Shown here: one piece after another, positions 25,650 through 35,757 of the stretch
How positions within the stretch are numbered: position 1 is the first letter of the stretch
Layout: every line of letters starts with the position of its first letter
NCBI RefSeq assembly: GCF_040361275.1
Contig: NZ_APNH01000002.1
Location: 248,001-312,000, forward strand
Source of the DNA: Salinisphaera sp. T31B1
GTDB taxonomy: Bacteria > Pseudomonadota > Gammaproteobacteria > Nevskiales > Salinisphaeraceae
Direction: 5' to 3'
Length of the DNA stretch: 64,000 bases
The notes under the pieces: model-generated
Databases searched by the model: none
Told to the model about the DNA's origin: nothing
Seen by the model: only the letters and a program-made list of their open reading frames with translations
Position numbers and translations under genes: made by a program

Positions 25650-26683
25650 GCGAACGCGGTTTCGCGCGGGCAGCGTTCGACCAGGGCGGCCAGCATCGAC
25701 AGGGCGATCTCCCTGGGTTCGCGAGCGCCGATATCGAGCCCGGCCGGGGTATCGAGCCGAGCCAGATCGGTGTCGCCGTAGCCTTCGGCGCGCAGCCGCT
25801 GTGCCCGCTCGTCGGCCTTGTGTCGGCTGCCCAGAGCGCCGACACAGAACGCCGGTGAGGCCAGGGCACGACAAAGCACGGTGTGGTCGTCGTCCATATC
25901 GTGGGTAAGTGTGTAGACCGCGCTTGAGGCATCGAGCTTCAGCGCATCGAGCGCGCGTGCCAGGGGTCTTGTGTCGTAATGACACAGGCGCGTCTCGGGC
26001 GGCGGCGCGGTCGGGCCGTATGGCCGCAGCAGCACCACCTCATAGCCGAACAACGGCGCCGCCTGACACAACGCGAGGGTCACGGGATCGCTGCCTACCA
26101 CTACCAGACGCGGCACCGGACGGTATCGCTTGGTGAAACCGCCCTGGCCGATGTCGGGACCGGCCGGCTGAAAGCGGTGAGCCCCGGATTCGAGATCGAT
26201 ACGAACATCCAGCGTCTGGCGAGCCCGACGGGCTTCTCGCAGACGCGCGGCATAAGCCTCTATATCGGCAATCGCGCGTACGAAAATCCCGATTCGACCG
26301 CCACAGGTCAGCTGCACATCCAGTACGGGGCTACCCGCGCCGTAGTCGAGCATGACGGGGCGACCGGTCGCGAGCACTTCCAGTGCCTGCGTGGCGACGG
26401 CGGCCTCGACACAACCGCCGGACACATACCCCGCGACCTGGCCCGCGTCGCTGATGGCCATCTCGCTGCCTAGCGGCCGCGGCGACGACCCGCGGATGTC
26501 GACCAGCGTGGCGATCGCCACGCGTCGACCGGCATCGGCCCAGCGTTCAAGAATGGGCAGGAGGTCGTCGACCAGACCGTAGGTCGGCCATGCCGGCCAG
26601 TCGTCCAGCGCGGCGCGCGGGCGCTCGGCAGGCTCCACACGACGAGTGGAGCTATCCGGGAACGGCGTAATCTTGTCTGACAT
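25646..26683 (-). CDS. xdhC: XdhC/CoxI-family molybdenum cofactor maturation protein
   Basis: 345 residues from ATG 26683 (MSDKITPF). The N-terminal XdhC/CoxI domain contains LVDIRGSSPRPLGSEMAIS and GYVSGGCVEAAVATQAL; the C-terminal Rossmann domain (about 195-345) has RLVVVGSDPVTLALCQ. These proteins bind Mo cofactor, sulfurate it and insert it into xanthine oxidase-family enzymes. Together with mocA and paoABC it forms a five-gene maturation and enzyme set on the minus strand. The gene lies 235 bases from cbbX and appears to begin its own operon. Confidence 0.88.
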   Translation of the reverse strand: MSDKITPFPDSSTRRVEPAERPRAALDDWPAWPTYGLVDDLLPILERWADAGRRVAIATLVDIRGSSPRPLGSEMAISDAGQVAGYVSGGCVEAAVATQALEVLATGRPVMLDYGAGSPVLDVQLTCGGRIGIFVRAIADIEAYAARLREARRARQTLDVRIDLESGAHRFQPAGPDIGQGGFTKRYRPVPRLVVVGSDPVTLALCQAAPLFGYEVVLLRPYGPTAPPPETRLCHYDTRPLARALDALKLDASSAVYTLTHDMDDDHTVLCRALASPAFCVGALGSRHKADERAQRLRAEGYGDTDLARLDTPAGLDIGAREPREIALSMLAALVERCPRETAFA

Positions 26684-26918
26684 GTAGTCCCATGACGATA
26701 ACCAAAGGCCCGGCGCCTTGCCAGTGCCGCGCATCGGCGACACCGGAACACCGCCGTTACGGATCGCTCAACGCGGCGGCGTTATCCGCCGGTTCGGGCT
26801 ATCTAATGGCACAACGGGTGGTTTGCAAGCATAACGGCGACCAACCGACCGCTGCGCGTGCCCGTATTCATCCGAGCCGTTCCGATCGGGCCGACAATAC
26901 GTAGCGTCGCCGTACGGA

Positions 26919-27866
26919 TCATGTCCGATCGGCGGCACGTTCGTCTGCCGTGGGCTCGACGAACACCCGGCTGGCCCGCACATCGTCGACTTCGATACGA
27001 GTCAGATCATCGCGCGTGATCTCTCCGCGTGCTTCGAACAGCCGCTTGGCCTGACGTAGCCGCATCCGATCCAGCGCGTTCCGGATCGAGCGGGCGTTGG
27101 CGAAATGCGGCTGCTGCATGCGGCGCTCGATGTACTGATCAAAGGCCTCGGCTGCCTCTTCGCTAAAGTGATAGTTCTGTTCGGCGAGCATCAGCTGGCT
27201 GATCGAGGCCAGCTCGCCGGCGGAATAATCGGGGAAGTCGATATGGTGGGCGATACGCGAGCGAAAACCCGGGTTCGATTCGAAAAAGCGATCCATACGA
27301 TCCTTGTAGCCGGCCAGCACCACCACGACATCATCGCGGTTGTTCTCCATGACCTGTAGCAGGATCTCGATGGACTCCTGACCGTAATCGCGCTCATTTT
27401 CGGGTCGGTAGAGGTAATACGCCTCGTCGATGAACAACACACCGCCCATGGCCCGTTTGATGACTTCCTTGGTCTTGGGCGCGGTATGACCGATGTACTG
27501 GCCGACCAGGTCGTCGCGGGTCACTGACACCAGATGGCCTTCCCGGACATAATCGAGTTTGTGCAGGATCTGGGCCATCCGTTCGGCGACCGTGGTCTTG
27601 CCCGTACCCGGATTGCCGGTAAAACACATATGCAATGTCGGCGCACCGGCGGTCAGCTGAAACTGCCGGCGGACGCGGTCGACCAGGAGCAGGGCGGCAA
27701 TTTCGCGGATACGCGTCTTGACCGGTTTGAGACCCACCAGCTCCCGATCGAGCTGGTCGAAGACCTCCTGTATTTGCGACTGTTCGAAGACGTCGTCCAG
27801 ATTGACGCTGGCGTTGGGGTCCAGGGTCTTTGTCTGCTGGCTGCCTGGTGTGGCTGTTTCGCTCAT
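26919..27866 (-). CDS. cbbX: RuBisCO activase CbbX
   Basis: 315 residues, an AAA+ ATPase: Walker A GNPGTGKT (84-91), Walker B GVLFIDE (142-148) and the pore-loop region VGQYIGHT (121-128). CbbX of red-type (form IC/ID) RuBisCO pulls on the C-terminus of the large subunit to free inhibitory sugar phosphates. It is 99 bases after cbbS in the order cbbL-cbbS-cbbX, the usual red-type operon. Length and motifs are standard. Confidence 0.96.
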   Translation of the reverse strand: MSETATPGSQQTKTLDPNASVNLDDVFEQSQIQEVFDQLDRELVGLKPVKTRIREIAALLLVDRVRRQFQLTAGAPTLHMCFTGNPGTGKTTVAERMAQILHKLDYVREGHLVSVTRDDLVGQYIGHTAPKTKEVIKRAMGGVLFIDEAYYLYRPENERDYGQESIEILLQVMENNRDDVVVVLAGYKDRMDRFFESNPGFRSRIAHHIDFPDYSAGELASISQLMLAEQNYHFSEEAAEAFDQYIERRMQQPHFANARSIRNALDRMRLRQAKRLFEARGEITRDDLTRIEVDDVRASRVFVEPTADERAADRT

Positions 27867-27965
27867 CAGGAACTCCCGTGAACTCTCGAAACGATGAAAC
27901 CGGCCGCAGAAGTGCCAGGCTCGGCGGCGCGGTGGCCACCGGACCTGGCTTGCCGGGCGCGGCTT

Positions 27966-28382
27966 CTAGTACCGCTGACCTTCCGGCCGGTCGGTGGCAT
28001 AGCTGTGGATGGTGTAGCGCACGCGACGGCCTTCGCATTCCTGGCGGACCACGCCGAAGCCGGGTTCCTCGGGCGGGCGGTTGACGATGAACGACAGACG
28101 CGGTGTTTCCCATTGGTGCGTACTGTCGAACGCGGTCACCCGGATGTAGTGGTTGGGAAAGGTCTTGCGGCATTCCGCCAGATCCATCATCAGGCCGGCC
28201 GGGTCCTTGAGATCGAACATCGGCTGGCCGTACATGTCCCAGTAGGTATTGCGGGGGTGCGGGTCATCGGTGTACTCGAGGTTCACGGCCCAGCCGTTGT
28301 CGAGGCAGTATTTGACCTGTTTCTTGATCTGCTCGTCGGTGAGTTCCGGCAGGAAGGAGAACGTACCCTGTGTGATCTTCAT
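27966..28382 (-). CDS. cbbS: RuBisCO small subunit, red type
   Basis: 138 residues from ATG 28382 (MKITQGTFSFLPELTD). That opening and the tail after about residue 110, ending in RYTIHSYATDRPEGQRY, form the C-terminal beta-hairpin extension of red-type small subunits; green-type proteins lack it. Typical segments are GWAVNLEYTDDPHPRNTYW and FPNHYIRVTAFDS. It assembles as L8S8 with CbbL. The gene follows cbbL by 26 bases, so translation is likely coupled in one mRNA. Confidence 0.96.
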   Translation of the reverse strand: MKITQGTFSFLPELTDEQIKKQVKYCLDNGWAVNLEYTDDPHPRNTYWDMYGQPMFDLKDPAGLMMDLAECRKTFPNHYIRVTAFDSTHQWETPRLSFIVNRPPEEPGFGVVRQECEGRRVRYTIHSYATDRPEGQRY

Positions 28383-28408
28383 GCTGTTTCTCCGGTCTTG
28401 TATCGCGA

Positions 28409-29932
<1,524 letters not shown>

Positions 29933-29945
29933 CTAGGTCTCGCCA

Positions 29946-29971
29946 TTGATAAATAAAAGTAAATAGTTATT
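29946..29971. promoter_or_regulatory. Probable CbbR binding site before cbbLSX
   Basis: An AT-rich 26-bp element in a GC-rich genome, beginning TTGATAA and ending AGTTATT. It contains TAA-N7-TAA (29950-29962), which matches the TNA-N7-TNA consensus of CbbR. It shares 22 of 26 positions with the element at 35224-35249, in the same orientation and at a similar distance (86 bases) from its gene. It lies between cbbL and cbbR, so it may serve both. Confidence 0.8.
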
Positions 29972-30050
29972 ATTGTTTGGATAAGAAAATATAGGCGCTG
30001 CGAACACCTCGTTCAGACCGAAACGCAGTGCCGCCAAACCAAGGTGCGAG

Positions 30051-30983
30051 ATGAACGTAACGCTGCGACAGCTCAAGGTTTTCGAGGCCGTGGCTCGGCA
30101 TTCCAGCTACACGCGTGCGGCAGAAGAGCTGCATCTAACCCAGCCGGCGGTATCGATCCAGGTCAAGAGCCTCGAGGAGTCGGTTGGACTGGCGTTGTTC
30201 GAGCAGTTCGGCAAGCAGATCTATATGACCGGCGCGGGCGAAGAGATCTTGCGTTATGCCCGCAGCATCGCCGCGCAGGTCGACGAGATCGGCGACGTCG
30301 TGGCGCGGCTCAAAGGCGTGTCGCTCGGCAGCCTGCATCTGGCGGTCGCCACCACGGCCAACTATTTCATCACGCATCTACTGGCGGCGTTTCATCGCCA
30401 GTATCCGGACGTTTCGATCAATCTGTCGGTGACCAACCGGCAGGGGTTGCTCAAGCAATTGGCGGAAAACCGGATCGATCTGGTGGTTATGGGCGAGCCG
30501 CCGCCCGAGCGCGATCTGGCTGGGCAGGCGTTCATGGACAATCCGCTGGTCGTGATCGCCTCGCCCGACCACCCCCTTGCGGCACGCAAGCGCATTTCAC
30601 TGAAAACGGTCGCGGCCGAGCCGTTCGTGGTGCGAGAAGAAGCCTCGGGGACCCGTGCCGCGATGACGCGATTCGCACGCCGGCACCAGATCGCATTCAC
30701 ACCCGCGATGGTCATGACCAGCAATGAAGCGATCAAGCAGGCGGTCGCGGCCGGGCTCGGCCTGGGTCTGGTCTCGGCGCATACGCTCGAGCTGGACCTG
30801 TTTGCCGAACGGCTGAAGATCCTCGATGTCGCGCACTTTCCGATCGTACGGCACTGGTATATCGTCCATCGCAAAGGCAAACGGCTGTCACCGGCCGCCG
30901 AGGCCTTTCGCGGTTTTCTCGTCGACAACGCCGACACCGTCTGGCCAGCCCGAGGTATTCAGCAGACAATGACCGCGGGTTGA
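30051..30983 (+). CDS. cbbR: LysR-type regulator of the Calvin cycle (CbbR)
   Basis: 310 residues. The winged helix-turn-helix is at 1-60 (LRQLKVFEAVARHSSYTRAAEELHLTQPAVSIQVKSLE), and the effector domain covers about 90-300. It is divergent from cbbL, the usual position of cbbR, which controls cbb operons in response to metabolites such as RuBP, PEP or NADPH. The ATG at 30051 gives the standard family start MNVTLRQLKVF. It is convergent with prk, separated by a 58-base gap with a hairpin. Two candidate binding sites lie at 29946 and 35224. Confidence 0.95.
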   Translation: MNVTLRQLKVFEAVARHSSYTRAAEELHLTQPAVSIQVKSLEESVGLALFEQFGKQIYMTGAGEEILRYARSIAAQVDEIGDVVARLKGVSLGSLHLAVATTANYFITHLLAAFHRQYPDVSINLSVTNRQGLLKQLAENRIDLVVMGEPPPERDLAGQAFMDNPLVVIASPDHPLAARKRISLKTVAAEPFVVREEASGTRAAMTRFARRHQIAFTPAMVMTSNEAIKQAVAAGLGLGLVSAHTLELDLFAERLKILDVAHFPIVRHWYIVHRKGKRLSPAAEAFRGFLVDNADTVWPARGIQQTMTAG

Positions 30984-31017
30984 TCGCGCGATGCGAGCAG
31001 GAAGCCTGCGTGAACGC

Positions 31018-31036
31018 GCCCGCGCAGAACGCGGGC
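31018..31036. terminator. Hairpin between convergent cbbR and prk
   Basis: GCCCGCG (31018-31024) and CGCGGGC (31030-31036) form a perfect 7-bp stem with a 5-base loop in the 58-base gap between the two stop codons. A T tract is missing, so a bidirectional hairpin terminator is possible but not certain. Confidence 0.5.
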
Positions 31037-31041
31037 ATCGG

Positions 31042-31923
31042 TCAGCGATAACGAACCACGCCGGTGGTCACCATCGATTCGATCAGCGGCTGCATGATGA
31101 TTTCCATGGCGAAGCCCATCTTGCCGCCCGGCACGACGATACTGTTGCGCCGCGACATGAACGAGTCGTGGATCATCGACAGCAGATACTGGAAATCCAC
31201 GTTGATCTTTTTAGGATCCCGGAAGCGGATGACGATCAGGCTTTCATCGAGCGTCGGGATATAGCGGCTGATGAACGGGTTCGACGTATCGACCGTCGGC
31301 ACGCGCTGGAAGTTGATGTGGGTGCGTGAAAACTGCGGCGTGATGTAGTGCACGTAGTCGTGCATGCGCCGGAGGATGACGTCCATGACCGCTTCGGTGC
31401 TGTAGCCACGCGTGGCGCGATCGCGATGCAGCTTCTGGATCCACTCCAGATTGATGATGGGCACCACGCCCACGAGCAGATCCACGTAGCGGCCGACATC
31501 GATGTCTGCGCTGACCACGCCGCCATGCAACCCTTCGTAGAACAGCAGATCGACGTCGTCGGGGATATCTTCCCACGGGGTGAACGTACCGGGCTCCTGT
31601 CCCCACGGTTCGGCTTCCTGCTCGTTGTGCAGATAGAACCGACGCTGGCCACCGCCATGTTCGCCGTGCTCCCGAAAGAGTGCCTCGAGCCGGTCGAAAT
31701 GATTCGCCTCCGGCCCGAAATGGCTGAAGTGCCGGCCTTCGGCTTCGGCCTGACTGACCTGAGCCTTCATTTCCGTGCGCTCGTAGCGATGAAAACAGTC
31801 GCCTTCGACTGTAGCCGGCTTGAACCCGTCACGCCGGAAGATGTGCTCCATGGCTTCGCGCACGGTCGAGGTTCCGGCTCCCGACGAACCGGTCACCGCG
31901 AACACGGGATGTTTGATCGACAT
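31042..31923 (-). CDS. prk: Phosphoribulokinase
   Basis: 293 residues from ATG 31923 (MSIKHPVFAVTG), the standard length of the bacterial octameric class I enzyme. The P-loop is GSSGAGTST (12-20); EGDCFHRYE and FYEGLHGG carry further catalytic acids. It phosphorylates ribulose-5-phosphate to RuBP, the second enzyme specific to the Calvin cycle. It is the third gene of tkt-fba-prk on the minus strand, 73 bases after the aldolase gene, convergent with cbbR. Confidence 0.96.
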   Translation of the reverse strand: MSIKHPVFAVTGSSGAGTSTVREAMEHIFRRDGFKPATVEGDCFHRYERTEMKAQVSQAEAEGRHFSHFGPEANHFDRLEALFREHGEHGGGQRRFYLHNEQEAEPWGQEPGTFTPWEDIPDDVDLLFYEGLHGGVVSADIDVGRYVDLLVGVVPIINLEWIQKLHRDRATRGYSTEAVMDVILRRMHDYVHYITPQFSRTHINFQRVPTVDTSNPFISRYIPTLDESLIVIRFRDPKKINVDFQYLLSMIHDSFMSRRNSIVVPGGKMGFAMEIIMQPLIESMVTTGVVRYR

Positions 31924-31996
31924 GGGCTCCTCCCCGCACGCGATAGCGTGCAGACCCTTCAATGATGCTGGATTCGGATAACCGCGGGGTAGCGCG

Positions 31997-33025
31997 TCAG
32001 GCCACCTTCTTTTCGTCCTCCGGATCGTACTGACCCAGGGCGGCCGCGCGGTTGCAACGGGCTCGGTGCGCAAGAGCGCTCTGTGCCACATTCACATTGG
32101 CCGCATCGCCGCGCCAGGCTGCCAGGGCAGGCTGTTGCAGCGCGCGCGCATACGAGAACGTCAGCTTCCAGGGTGCCTGACCGGCATCGAGACGGTTCAT
32201 GGCGTCGAGATGAGCGGTGGCATCCTCGTTGCTCTGGCCACCGGACAGAAACGCCACCCCCGGAACCGCGGCAGGCACGTTCGCGTACAGACAACGCAGG
32301 GTGGCCGCGGCGACCTCGTGCACGCCTGCCTGCTGGCCGGCATGCTGACCCGGCAGGACCATGCTGGCCTTTAGAATGAGTCCGGCCAGATGCACACGCT
32401 GGTCGTGCAGGGCATCGAAAAGGCAACGCAAGGTCTGCTCAGTGGCGTGGTAGCAGCGGTCGATATCGTGCGCCCCGTCGAGCAGCACCTCCGGCTCGAC
32501 GATCGGCACGATCTCGGCCTCCTGACACAGCGCGGCGTAGCGGGCCAGCGCCTGCGCGTTGGCGACAAGACAGCCTCGGCTGGGCAGACCGTCTCCGATG
32601 GTGATGACTGCACGCCATTTGGCAAAGCGTGCGCCGAGCTGGTGATATTCGCCGAGCCGCTCACGCAGCCCGTCCAGACCCTCGGTGACTTTCTCCCCGG
32701 GGTGGCCGGCCAGATCCTTTGCGCCGGTGTCGACCTTGATGCCGGGGGTGATGCCGTGATCGGCCATCATCCGAGCGAATGGGCGGCCGTCGGCCGTGGT
32801 CATTCGCAGCGTCTCGTCGTAGAGAATCGCGCCGCTAACGTATTCGGCCAGGCCGGGCGTCGATACAAGCATCGCCCGATAGTCGCGCCGATTGTTTTCA
32901 GTGTTGTCGATCCCGTAATCGGCAAAACGCTTGCCGCAGGTCGGCGTGCTTTCATCGAGGGCCAGCAGCCCCTTGCCCGCGTCGAGCAGATGACGCGCGG
33001 TTTCTTCCAGGACGGATCGGTTCAT
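31997..33025 (-). CDS. fba: Class I fructose-bisphosphate aldolase
   Basis: 342 residues, the length of the Schiff-base aldolase of the eukaryotic type, with GLLALDESTPTCGKRF near the N-terminus, VEPEVLL and the Schiff-base Lys K219 in LILKASMV, and FLSGGQSNEDAT. It cleaves or forms fructose-1,6-bisphosphate and, in the Calvin cycle, sedoheptulose-1,7-bisphosphate. The short tail lacks the eukaryotic C-terminal Tyr. It is between tkt (39 bases before) and prk, so it is the cycle's aldolase here. Most bacterial cbb operons use class II aldolases, so class I is a less common choice. Confidence 0.94.
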   Translation of the reverse strand: MNRSVLEETARHLLDAGKGLLALDESTPTCGKRFADYGIDNTENNRRDYRAMLVSTPGLAEYVSGAILYDETLRMTTADGRPFARMMADHGITPGIKVDTGAKDLAGHPGEKVTEGLDGLRERLGEYHQLGARFAKWRAVITIGDGLPSRGCLVANAQALARYAALCQEAEIVPIVEPEVLLDGAHDIDRCYHATEQTLRCLFDALHDQRVHLAGLILKASMVLPGQHAGQQAGVHEVAAATLRCLYANVPAAVPGVAFLSGGQSNEDATAHLDAMNRLDAGQAPWKLTFSYARALQQPALAAWRGDAANVNVAQSALAHRARCNRAAALGQYDPEDEKKVA

Positions 33026-33064
33026 GGGGTTCTCCTCGGAATATTGGTTTGATGAGCAGATCGA

Positions 33065-35131
33065 TCAGGCTGGCGCCTCGGTTACGCCGAGTACGTCCCG
33101 GAGTGCCGCCGCCACGTGGCTGGCGGTCAGCCCGAACAGTTCGAACAGGTCTTCGGCCGGTGCCGACTCGCCGAACCGATCGACGCCGAGTATCAGCCCG
33201 TGCGGGCCGACAAATTCGCGCCAGAGGCGCGTCACCCCGGCTTCGATCGCGACACGGGCGGTAATCGTCGGCGGCAGCACGGCCTCGCGGTAGCTGCGCT
33301 CCTGGGCGGCGAATATCTCGACGCATGGCATGGAGACGACACGTATGGCGTGTCCCTCTACGCCGAGCGCGCGTGCCGCATCCAGTGCTGGGGTGACTTC
33401 GGAACCGGTGGCGATCACCAGCGCATCCGGCGCACGGCCGGGTTCGTGCAGCACATAGCCGCCGCGTAGGATGCCTTCGACCGCGGGAATGTCGCGCCCC
33501 AGATGCGGCAGGTCCTGGCGCGAAAGCACCAGCGCCGTCGGGCCGTCGGTTCGCGCGATGGCCGACATCCACGCACCGATGACCTCGATATCGTCGGCCG
33601 GGCGCCAGACATCGAGGTTGGGTATCAACCGGAGGCTGGCCACGTGTTCGACCGACTGATGTGTCGGCCCGTCCTCGCCTAGGCCGATCGAATCATGGGT
33701 GAATATCAGGATATTACGGATACCCATCAGCGCTGCCATGCGAATGGCGTTGCGGGAATAATCCGAAAAGGTAAGGAACGTGGCCACGAACGGGATGAAG
33801 CCGCCATGTAGACTCATCCCGTTGGCCAGGGCCGTCATGCCGAATTCGCGCACGCCGTAATGCAGGTAATTGCCCCGTCCGGCGGGCCGCCTCACGGCGT
33901 GCGCGCCGGCCCAGTCCGTCCCGTTCGAACCGGACAGATCCGCGGAACCGCCAAACAGCTCTGGCAGATGGGCGGCGGCGGTCTCGATCATGCTCTTCGA
34001 AGATTTACGCGTCGCGGCATTCACGCCTCGCGTCTGGCTATGGTGCATATGACGCATCACGAATTTCTGCCAGCCCTCCGGCAGCCGGCCGCATTCTCTT
34101 CGACAGAATTCGGCCGCATGTTCGCCGTAGCGCGCCTCATACCGGGCGAAACGCCCACGCCAGTCCTGTTCGAGTCGGGCTCCGTCCTCGCGCTTGTTCC
34201 AGGCCGCGTAGACATCGTCGGGAATGGCGAACGGTGTCGGATCCGCCCAGTCCAGACTGTGGCGTGCGGCCGCTATTTCCTCGGCCCCGAGGGCGGCGCC
34301 GTGTGCACCGGCGCTGTCCTGCTTCCCGGGTGCGCCCCAACCGATGATCGTCTGGCAGCAGATCAGCGAGGGCCGAGCGGTATCGGCCCGGGCACTGTCG
34401 ATCGCGGCTGCGATCGCATCGGCGTCATGGCCGTCGACCTTGGCTAGCACATGCCAGCCGTAGGCGGCGAAACGAGCCGGGGTGTCGTCGGAAAACCAGC
34501 CGTCGACCCGGCCATCGATGGAAATTCCGTTGTCGTCGTAGAGCACGATGAGCTTGCCCAGGCCGAGATGCCCGGCCAAAGACGCGGCTTCGTGGGAAAT
34601 ACCTTCCATCAGGCAGCCGTCGCCGGCCAGGCAGTAGGTCCAGTGGTCGACAATCGCCAACTCGGCGGTATTGAACTTGGCCGCCAGACAGGCTTCGGCC
34701 AGGGCCATGCCCACGGCATTGGCAAGGCCCTGACCGAGCGGTCCGGTGGTAGTTTCCACACCGGGGGTGACGCCGAACTCCGGGTGGCCGGGCGTCTTCG
34801 AATGAAGCTGGCGGAAGTTCTGCAACTCCCTGAGCGGCAGATCGTATCCAGTCAGGTGGAGCAGAGCGTATTGCAACATGCTCCCGTGCCCGTTGGATAC
34901 GATCAGACGATCGCGGTCGGGCCAGTGCGGATTCGCAGGGTTGAACCGCAAATAGTCGTTGACCAGGACCTCGGCGATATCGGCCATGCCCATGGGCATG
35001 CCGGGATGCCCGGAACTGGCCTGTTCGACGGCATCCATCGCGAGAATACGAATCGCATTCGCCAGCCGTCGACGGGGCGGGCGAGCCAGGACTTTCGACG
35101 CGCGTTGGCTCTGCACCTCGATGGCTTCCAT
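33065..35131 (-). CDS. tkt: Transketolase
   Basis: 688 residues from ATG 35131 (MEAIEVQSQ), with GAGGAG a few bases upstream. ThDP site: GDGCLMEGISHEAASLAGHLGLGK and DDNGISIDG; N-terminal SSGHPGMPMG; catalytic-acid region DSIGLGEDGPTHQSVEH and VVSMPCVEIF in the C-terminal domain. It moves two-carbon units between sugar phosphates in the Calvin and pentose phosphate pathways. It is the first gene of the tkt-fba-prk operon, and a CbbR-box twin stands 93 bases upstream, so it is very likely the cbb-regulated copy; a housekeeping tktA may exist elsewhere. Confidence 0.96.
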   Translation of the reverse strand: MEAIEVQSQRASKVLARPPRRRLANAIRILAMDAVEQASSGHPGMPMGMADIAEVLVNDYLRFNPANPHWPDRDRLIVSNGHGSMLQYALLHLTGYDLPLRELQNFRQLHSKTPGHPEFGVTPGVETTTGPLGQGLANAVGMALAEACLAAKFNTAELAIVDHWTYCLAGDGCLMEGISHEAASLAGHLGLGKLIVLYDDNGISIDGRVDGWFSDDTPARFAAYGWHVLAKVDGHDADAIAAAIDSARADTARPSLICCQTIIGWGAPGKQDSAGAHGAALGAEEIAAARHSLDWADPTPFAIPDDVYAAWNKREDGARLEQDWRGRFARYEARYGEHAAEFCRRECGRLPEGWQKFVMRHMHHSQTRGVNAATRKSSKSMIETAAAHLPELFGGSADLSGSNGTDWAGAHAVRRPAGRGNYLHYGVREFGMTALANGMSLHGGFIPFVATFLTFSDYSRNAIRMAALMGIRNILIFTHDSIGLGEDGPTHQSVEHVASLRLIPNLDVWRPADDIEVIGAWMSAIARTDGPTALVLSRQDLPHLGRDIPAVEGILRGGYVLHEPGRAPDALVIATGSEVTPALDAARALGVEGHAIRVVSMPCVEIFAAQERSYREAVLPPTITARVAIEAGVTRLWREFVGPHGLILGVDRFGESAPAEDLFELFGLTASHVAAALRDVLGVTEAPA

Positions 35132-35223
35132 AAGGGTCTCCTCGCTGGTCCGGCCTGATCGCGGGGGCACGGGCACGGACACGGCTCAATGGCCGCGGTT
35201 TCGATCCAATATGGACGAGGTAT

Positions 35224-35249
35224 TTGATAAGTAGAAATAAATATTTATT
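35224..35249. promoter_or_regulatory. Probable CbbR binding site before tkt-fba-prk
   Basis: A 26-bp AT-rich element beginning TTGATAA and ending AATATTTATT, with TAA-N7-TAA at 35228-35240. It has the same orientation and length as the element before cbbL and differs at only four positions. It is 93 bases upstream of the tkt start codon. The inner AATAAATATTTATT is a perfect palindrome. Confidence 0.78.
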
Positions 35250-35366
35250 GGGCTGGGAATAATTGTTCATTATCGTTCGAGCGCGCACGAACCACTGCCG
35301 GCGCGGCGGCCCGCGCGGCCGATCGCCGCTGGCCGGCTTACACACGCTCGTGCTAACGTTCTGCTC

Positions 35367-35702
35367 ATGAAGCGCTTTCGTGCATGCCTGCGCCCCTGGT
35401 TGGCGATGATGCTGATGTGTCTGATCACGTTCAGCGCACAGGCGTGGGCAGGTCATGTCGACTTGGCGGTCGACCATGAGCCCGGCCGCGCGAGCCTGTC
35501 CCATACGGCCGCCGTATCCGGCGTCGACACCGGCCATGCCGAACACGCCGAACATTGTTGTCATGGTTCGGCCCATCTGCTTGGCCTGCATGCCCACCCG
35601 GGCACGGCCACCCGTTCACACGCGAGCCGGCCCGGCGCCGTGAATGGCGGACGTTACGACAGCGTGATACACACACCCCCGGTCGACCCGCCCATCGTCT
35701 GA
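35367..35702 (+). CDS. Small His-rich secreted protein of the metal-efflux locus (CzcI-like)
   Basis: 111 residues, a signal peptide (WLAMMLMCLITFSAQAWAG, cleavage near 29), then a His-rich mature part with HAEHAEHCCHGSAHLLGLHAHP, suited to binding zinc, cobalt, nickel or copper. CzcI of Cupriavidus is a small periplasmic protein of similar position, immediately before czcCBA. Sequence similarity is low because of the short, biased composition, so the name rests on position and His content. It is 55 bases before the efflux genes and probably on the same mRNA. Confidence 0.65.
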   Translation: MKRFRACLRPWLAMMLMCLITFSAQAWAGHVDLAVDHEPGRASLSHTAAVSGVDTGHAEHAEHCCHGSAHLLGLHAHPGTATRSHASRPGAVNGGRYDSVIHTPPVDPPIV

Positions 35703-35757
35703 ATCCTCATCGCCGCTGCCTATACAGGCGGCCGTTTCAATGCATTGAGGATTCATC

